Shown here piece after piece: positions 5,024 to 7,775 of a stretch of DNA of 7,775 bases. Below the pieces are notes generated by a model, which worked only from the letters and a program-made list of their open reading frames with translations, was not told the DNA's origin and did no database searches. The position numbers were made by a program, and so were the translations under genes. Position 1 is the first letter of the stretch. Each line of letters starts with the position of its first letter. Origin of the DNA: Trichodesmium sp. MAG_R04. GTDB lineage: Bacteria > Cyanobacteriota > Cyanobacteriia > Cyanobacteriales > Microcoleaceae. The stretch spans positions 1 through 7,775 of the forward strand of contig JAKQYG010000188.1 of NCBI GenBank assembly GCA_023356515.1, in the 5' to 3' direction.

Positions 5024-6667
5024 ATGCCAAAAAAACGTGGTAGTTCCACCTCTTATACAGAAACTAAGGTTAAAGTAGGCGTATCTCTTACTCCCACTAG
5101 CGCTGAGAGGCTAAAGGAGGTAGCAAAAGAACTTGGATTATCAAGGTCTGAGCTAGTTGAGCGCATTGCAAGAGGAGACCTTGCTGTTTTGAGAGAGGCG
5201 GCACAGATAACAGCCAATTTGAAGAATCAGTCAGATATAGTCAACAATACTCTAAGCAAAAATGAACTACCTGAAAGTAACATAGATGTTGTGACATTTC
5301 CAGAACCATTAAGTGGGTCTGTAGAAGCGCAAGTTCTATTATCGGAAAGTTATCAGACTTTACAGCAAGAGTTGGAATCTCAGATGGCACAGGTAAAAGA
5401 TTTGGAAAACCAAATGGCTACCATGGTGTCAAGAGAAAGTTATAAAACTTTACAAAAACAATTAGAAGAAGATAAAAAAGTAATTGCAAGTTCCCAGGAA
5501 AAAATAGCTCAACTCCAGCAACTAGAAAAGCAAGTAGCTTTAATGATACCAAAGGAAAGCTACAAAAATTTGCAGCAAGAGTCTCAAGAGCAAAAAGTTC
5601 AGTTGGAATTGTTAGAAGAGCAAGTAGCTTCTATGGTTTCCCAGGAAGTATACGAAATTCTACAGCAAGAGTCTCAAAAGCAGAAAGTAGAGTTGGAACT
5701 GTTAAAAGAACAAGTAGGTTCAATGGTATCCAAAGAAACTCATGATTCTTTGCAGTTCCAGTCACAAGAGCAACAAACTGAAATTCAGCAACTAGAATCA
5801 CAAGTAGCTTCTATGGTATCCCAGGAAGTATACAAGATTCTACAGCAAGAGTCTCAAGAGCAAAAAGTAGAGTTGGAACTGTTAAAAGAACAAGTAGGTT
5901 CAATGGTATCCAAAGAAACTCATGATTCTTTGCAGTTCCAGTCACAAGAGCAACAAACTGAAATTCAGCAACTAGAATCACAAGTAGCTTCTATGGTATC
6001 CCAGGAAGTATACAAGATTCTACAGCAAGAGTCTCAAGAGCAAAAAGTAGAGTTGGAACTGCTAGAATCACAAGTAGCTTCTATGGTATCCCAAGAAGTA
6101 TACAAAATTCTACAGCAAGAGTCTCAAGAGCAAAAAGAAAGGTTAGGACTGTTAGAAAAGCAAGTAGATTCGATGGTGCCTAGAGAAATTCATGATTCTT
6201 TGCAGCATCAGTCACAAGAGCAACAAGCTGAAATTCAGCAACTAGAATTACAAGTAGCTTCTATGGTGTTGCAGGAAAGTTATGATGCTGTGCAACGTCA
6301 GTCAGAAGAAAAACAAAACAAGTTGCAACGGCTAGAAGAACAAGTGGCCACAATGGTGTCAAGAACAGTCTACGAAACTTTACAAAAACAGTTACAAGAG
6401 CAAGTCAATAAGTTGCAATATCTGGAATCTATGCTTGGTTCAATGATATCACAGGAAACTTATGATGCCTTAAAAAAAGAGTTAGAATTTCAAAAAGGGA
6501 TAATTGCAGATTACCAAAATAAACTGACTGAATTAGAACAAAAATATCATAGCCAATCTGAGGTACTAGAGGCTTCTAAAAAACAAATTTCTAAGTTACA
6601 AACTCCAGCTATGATCGCAGAAAATCGTTTTCTTAAAAAGTGGCAATATCGGACTTTTTCTAGGTAA
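5024..6667 (+). CDS. Ribbon-helix-helix-like protein with a long repetitive coiled coil
   Basis: This protein has 547 residues and no named family that I recognise. Residues 13-52 (ETKVKVGVSLTPTSAERL, then KEVAKELGLSRSELVERI) have the pattern of a ribbon-helix-helix domain: a short strand, helix A, a turn, and helix B beginning SRSEL. From about residue 105 to 530 it is Gln/Glu/Lys/Leu-rich coiled coil. Residues 168-497 are eleven contiguous units of exactly 30 residues with a core like QVASMVSxExYxxLQ, preceded by looser copies. I see no signal peptide or membrane segment; it should be cytoplasmic and oligomeric, possibly DNA-bound. An ATG at 5018 directly abuts AAGGAGG (5011-5017), whereas the ATG at 5024 is six bases away, so I chose 5024. 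Likely roles are a regulator or a structural, nucleoid or partition-like protein; none is shown by context. It stands alone on its strand, flanked by long gaps. Confidence 0.85.
   Translation: MPKKRGSSTSYTETKVKVGVSLTPTSAERLKEVAKELGLSRSELVERIARGDLAVLREAAQITANLKNQSDIVNNTLSKNELPESNIDVVTFPEPLSGSVEAQVLLSESYQTLQQELESQMAQVKDLENQMATMVSRESYKTLQKQLEEDKKVIASSQEKIAQLQQLEKQVALMIPKESYKNLQQESQEQKVQLELLEEQVASMVSQEVYEILQQESQKQKVELELLKEQVGSMVSKETHDSLQFQSQEQQTEIQQLESQVASMVSQEVYKILQQESQEQKVELELLKEQVGSMVSKETHDSLQFQSQEQQTEIQQLESQVASMVSQEVYKILQQESQEQKVELELLESQVASMVSQEVYKILQQESQEQKERLGLLEKQVDSMVPREIHDSLQHQSQEQQAEIQQLELQVASMVLQESYDAVQRQSEEKQNKLQRLEEQVATMVSRTVYETLQKQLQEQVNKLQYLESMLGSMISQETYDALKKELEFQKGIIADYQNKLTELEQKYHSQSEVLEASKKQISKLQTPAMIAENRFLKKWQYRTFSR
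5525..6514 (+). repeat. Eleven 90-bp (30-residue) tandem repeats in the coiled-coil gene
   Basis: Units begin at 5525, 5615, 5705, 5795, 5885, 5975, 6065, 6155, 6245, 6335 and 6425 without a single indel. Two subtypes occur: A (EVYKILQQES) and B (ETHDSLQFQS), which alternate through units 2-6 as A-B-A-B-A, giving a 60-residue higher-order repeat there. The 30-residue period is not a multiple of 7 or 11, so each unit must contain a phase break, probably around the MVSxE motif. Confidence 0.9.
5684..6061 (+). repeat. Perfect 180-bp tandem duplication inside the repeat array
   Basis: Bases 5684-5881 are identical to 5864-6061, that is 198 matching positions at an offset of 180. The match ends with single differences at 5683/5863 and 5882/6062. 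Other units in the array differ at many positions, so this copy pair is the most recent expansion, equal to two 30-residue units. Confidence 0.9.
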
Positions 6668-6714
6668 AGTCAAAATTTAATAAATATATATGCTTTTTAG
6701 TAAATATAGAAATC

Positions 6715-6740
6715 TTAAATTTTCAGCTTTGAAAATTTAG
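6715..6740. terminator. AT-rich hairpin after the coiled-coil gene
   Basis: TAAATTTTCA (6716-6725) pairs perfectly with TGAAAATTTA (6730-6739) around a four-base loop, 49 bases after the stop. No T run follows on the plus strand, so it is a weak terminator candidate or an mRNA end-stabilising stem. Confidence 0.4.
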
Positions 6741-6787
6741 AATAAACCAGAGAGGAGAAATTAGTTATTGTTCCGAAAGCGACAAAA

Positions 6788-6874
6788 TCTCTCCGCTAAT
6801 TTGTTTATTGATGAATTTAAAGAGTGAGTTTAGCATCATTTATGACCATCTATTGAATTTTAATAGCGGAGAGA
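6788..6874. repeat. 11-bp perfect inverted repeat in the gap before the proV-like gene
   Basis: TCTCTCCGCTA (6788-6798) and TAGCGGAGAGA (6864-6874) are perfect reverse complements separated by 65 bases, and are GC-richer than their AT-rich setting. They could be ends of a tiny mobile element, a paired operator, or a long-range stem. The rest of the 6668-6989 gap shows no gene. A 6-bp inverted repeat TTGAAT/ATTCAA (6889-6894 and 6905-6910) lies nearer the ATPase gene and could be regulatory. Confidence 0.4.
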
Positions 6875-6989
6875 ACTGAGGTCGTACTTTGAATTTTTGC
6901 CTCGATTCAATATTTGTATTACATAATACCTAGTCGAATAGTTTTTATCGTCAATAAATGGTAATAGGGAATATTAATAAAGTAAAGGT

Positions 6990-7775
6990 ATGACTAAAAA
7001 AATTATTATAAAAAGTCTAATTAAAATTTACGGCAAAAAACATCTTGCGGGTCTTAAATTGTTTCGGGAAGGAAAAACAAGGGACGATATATTAAAGTCT
7101 ACAGGTAATATTTTGGGATTAGCAGATGTATCTCTGGAGATTAGTAAAGGGGAATTATTTGTTGTAATGGGATTATCCGGTTCGGGAAAATCTACCCTGG
7201 TTCGCTGTATTAATCGTTTAGTTAATCCTACAAGCGGGCATATTTATATTGATGGTGAAGATGTTGCTCATGTCAATGAGAAACGGATGCGAGAGATAAG
7301 ACTGAAGAAAATTTCAATGGTATTTCAACGCTTTGGATTATTTCCTCACAAAACAGTAGCTGAAAATGTAGAGTATGGACTAAAGGTACGGGGGGTTAAA
7401 GCAACTAATCGTCGTCAGAAAGCTTTAGAAACATTAGAAGTTGTGGGTTTAGAAAAATGGGCAAATTATAAACCTACCTCTTTGAGTGGGGGCATGCAGC
7501 AACGAGTAGGTTTAGCCCGTGCTTTGGCTACTGATGCAGATATTCTATTGATGGACGAAGCTTTCAGCGCCCTTGACCCATTGACGAGGGGAGAAATGCA
7601 GGATGAACTATTGCGACTCCAGAAAGAATTGCACAAAACTATAGTGTTTATCAGCCATGATATGCAAGAAGGTTTGAAGTTGGGCGATCGCATTGCGGTG
7701 ATGAAAGATGGTGCAATTGTCCAATTGGGAAGTCCTGAAGAATTAGTTACTAATCCTAAAAATGATTATATTAAG
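6990..7775 (+). CDS. proV: Glycine betaine/proline ABC importer, ATP-binding subunit (ProV/OpuAA-type), 3' part outside the window
   Basis: The 262 codons in the window form a complete ABC ATPase core: Walker A GLSGSGKST (61-69), Q-loop Q113 in MVFQRFGLFPH, signature LSGGMQQR (165-172), Walker B ILLMDEAFSALD (185-196, catalytic Glu190) and H-loop ISHD (221-224). The N-terminal extension with GKTRDDILKSTG before the core, and DEAFSALDPLTRGEMQDEL, are typical of ProV/OpuAA, the cytoplasmic ATPase that drives uptake of compatible solutes under osmotic stress. Family members are about 400 residues with C-terminal CBS domains; that part is not visible. The permease and binding-protein genes would be expected downstream. 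The ribosome binding site is poor (AAAGG one base before the ATG), so the start rests on homology. Substrate cannot be fixed beyond the quaternary-amine/proline class. Confidence 0.88.
   Translation, partial: MTKKIIIKSLIKIYGKKHLAGLKLFREGKTRDDILKSTGNILGLADVSLEISKGELFVVMGLSGSGKSTLVRCINRLVNPTSGHIYIDGEDVAHVNEKRMREIRLKKISMVFQRFGLFPHKTVAENVEYGLKVRGVKATNRRQKALETLEVVGLEKWANYKPTSLSGGMQQRVGLARALATDADILLMDEAFSALDPLTRGEMQDELLRLQKELHKTIVFISHDMQEGLKLGDRIAVMKDGAIVQLGSPEELVTNPKNDYIK
7684..7691. repeat. HIP1 octamer GCGATCGC
   Basis: This highly iterated palindrome, over-represented in many cyanobacterial genomes, occurs once, inside the proV-like gene at the GDRIA codons. It supports the cyanobacterial origin. 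Confidence 0.8.

Noticed and set aside
7466..7693. Minus-strand 75-codon frame
   Set aside because: It is antisense to the conserved signature, Walker B and H-loop part of the ABC ATPase.
1..7775. CRISPR array, tRNA, rRNA, toxin-antitoxin pair or integrase
   Set aside because: No regularly spaced short repeats with unique spacers, tRNA cloverleaf, rRNA segment, paired small toxin gene or integrase motif was seen. The only regular repeats are coding and lie inside the coiled-coil gene, and its RHH-like N-terminus has no toxin partner.

Overview
The window is AT-rich DNA from a phycoerythrin-producing cyanobacterium, most likely a filamentous, Nostoc/Calothrix/Tolypothrix-like one. The evidence is a set of genes for building the phycoerythrin part of the phycobilisome, one HIP1 octamer (GCGATCGC) and several decayed insertion sequences of types common in these genomes. 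The species cannot be named from the sequence alone.

Layout. Positions 1-107 (minus strand) hold a 5'-truncated piece of panB running off the window edge. Positions 438-3743 (plus strand) hold a phycoerythrin accessory cluster: cpeC and cpeD (rod linkers), cpeS (bilin lyase) and cpeR (activator of phycoerythrin genes). This is the order of the cpeCDESTR operon known from Fremyella diplosiphon, but cpeE and cpeT are absent. Where cpeT would lie there is a dead 3' end of an IS200/IS605-type tnpB with its right-end hairpin. The cpeC-cpeD gap carries two tandem hairpins, the second followed by eight T, overlapping a possible 12-codon leader ORF. The cpeD-cpeS gap carries a roughly 100-nt nested stem structure and a good sigma70-like promoter.

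Positions 3744-5023 are non-coding wreckage: an AT-rich stretch, a 112-bp MITE-like element with imperfect terminal inverted repeats, and a minus-strand remnant of an IS1634-family (DUF4277) transposase with a large internal deletion and stop codons. Positions 5024-6667 encode a 547-residue protein with an N-terminal ribbon-helix-helix-like DNA-binding segment and a long coiled coil made largely of eleven exact-length 30-residue repeats. Two of these repeats (180 bp) are duplicated perfectly. A 322-bp gap with two inverted repeats follows, then the first 262 codons of a ProV/OpuA-type ATPase of a glycine betaine/proline ABC importer, cut by the window edge.

How the genes work together. CpeC and CpeD would join phycoerythrin hexamers into the distal rods, CpeS would attach phycoerythrobilin to phycoerythrin, and CpeR would switch on the phycoerythrin structural genes, which are not in this window. 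The coiled-coil gene and the proV-like gene appear to be independent units.
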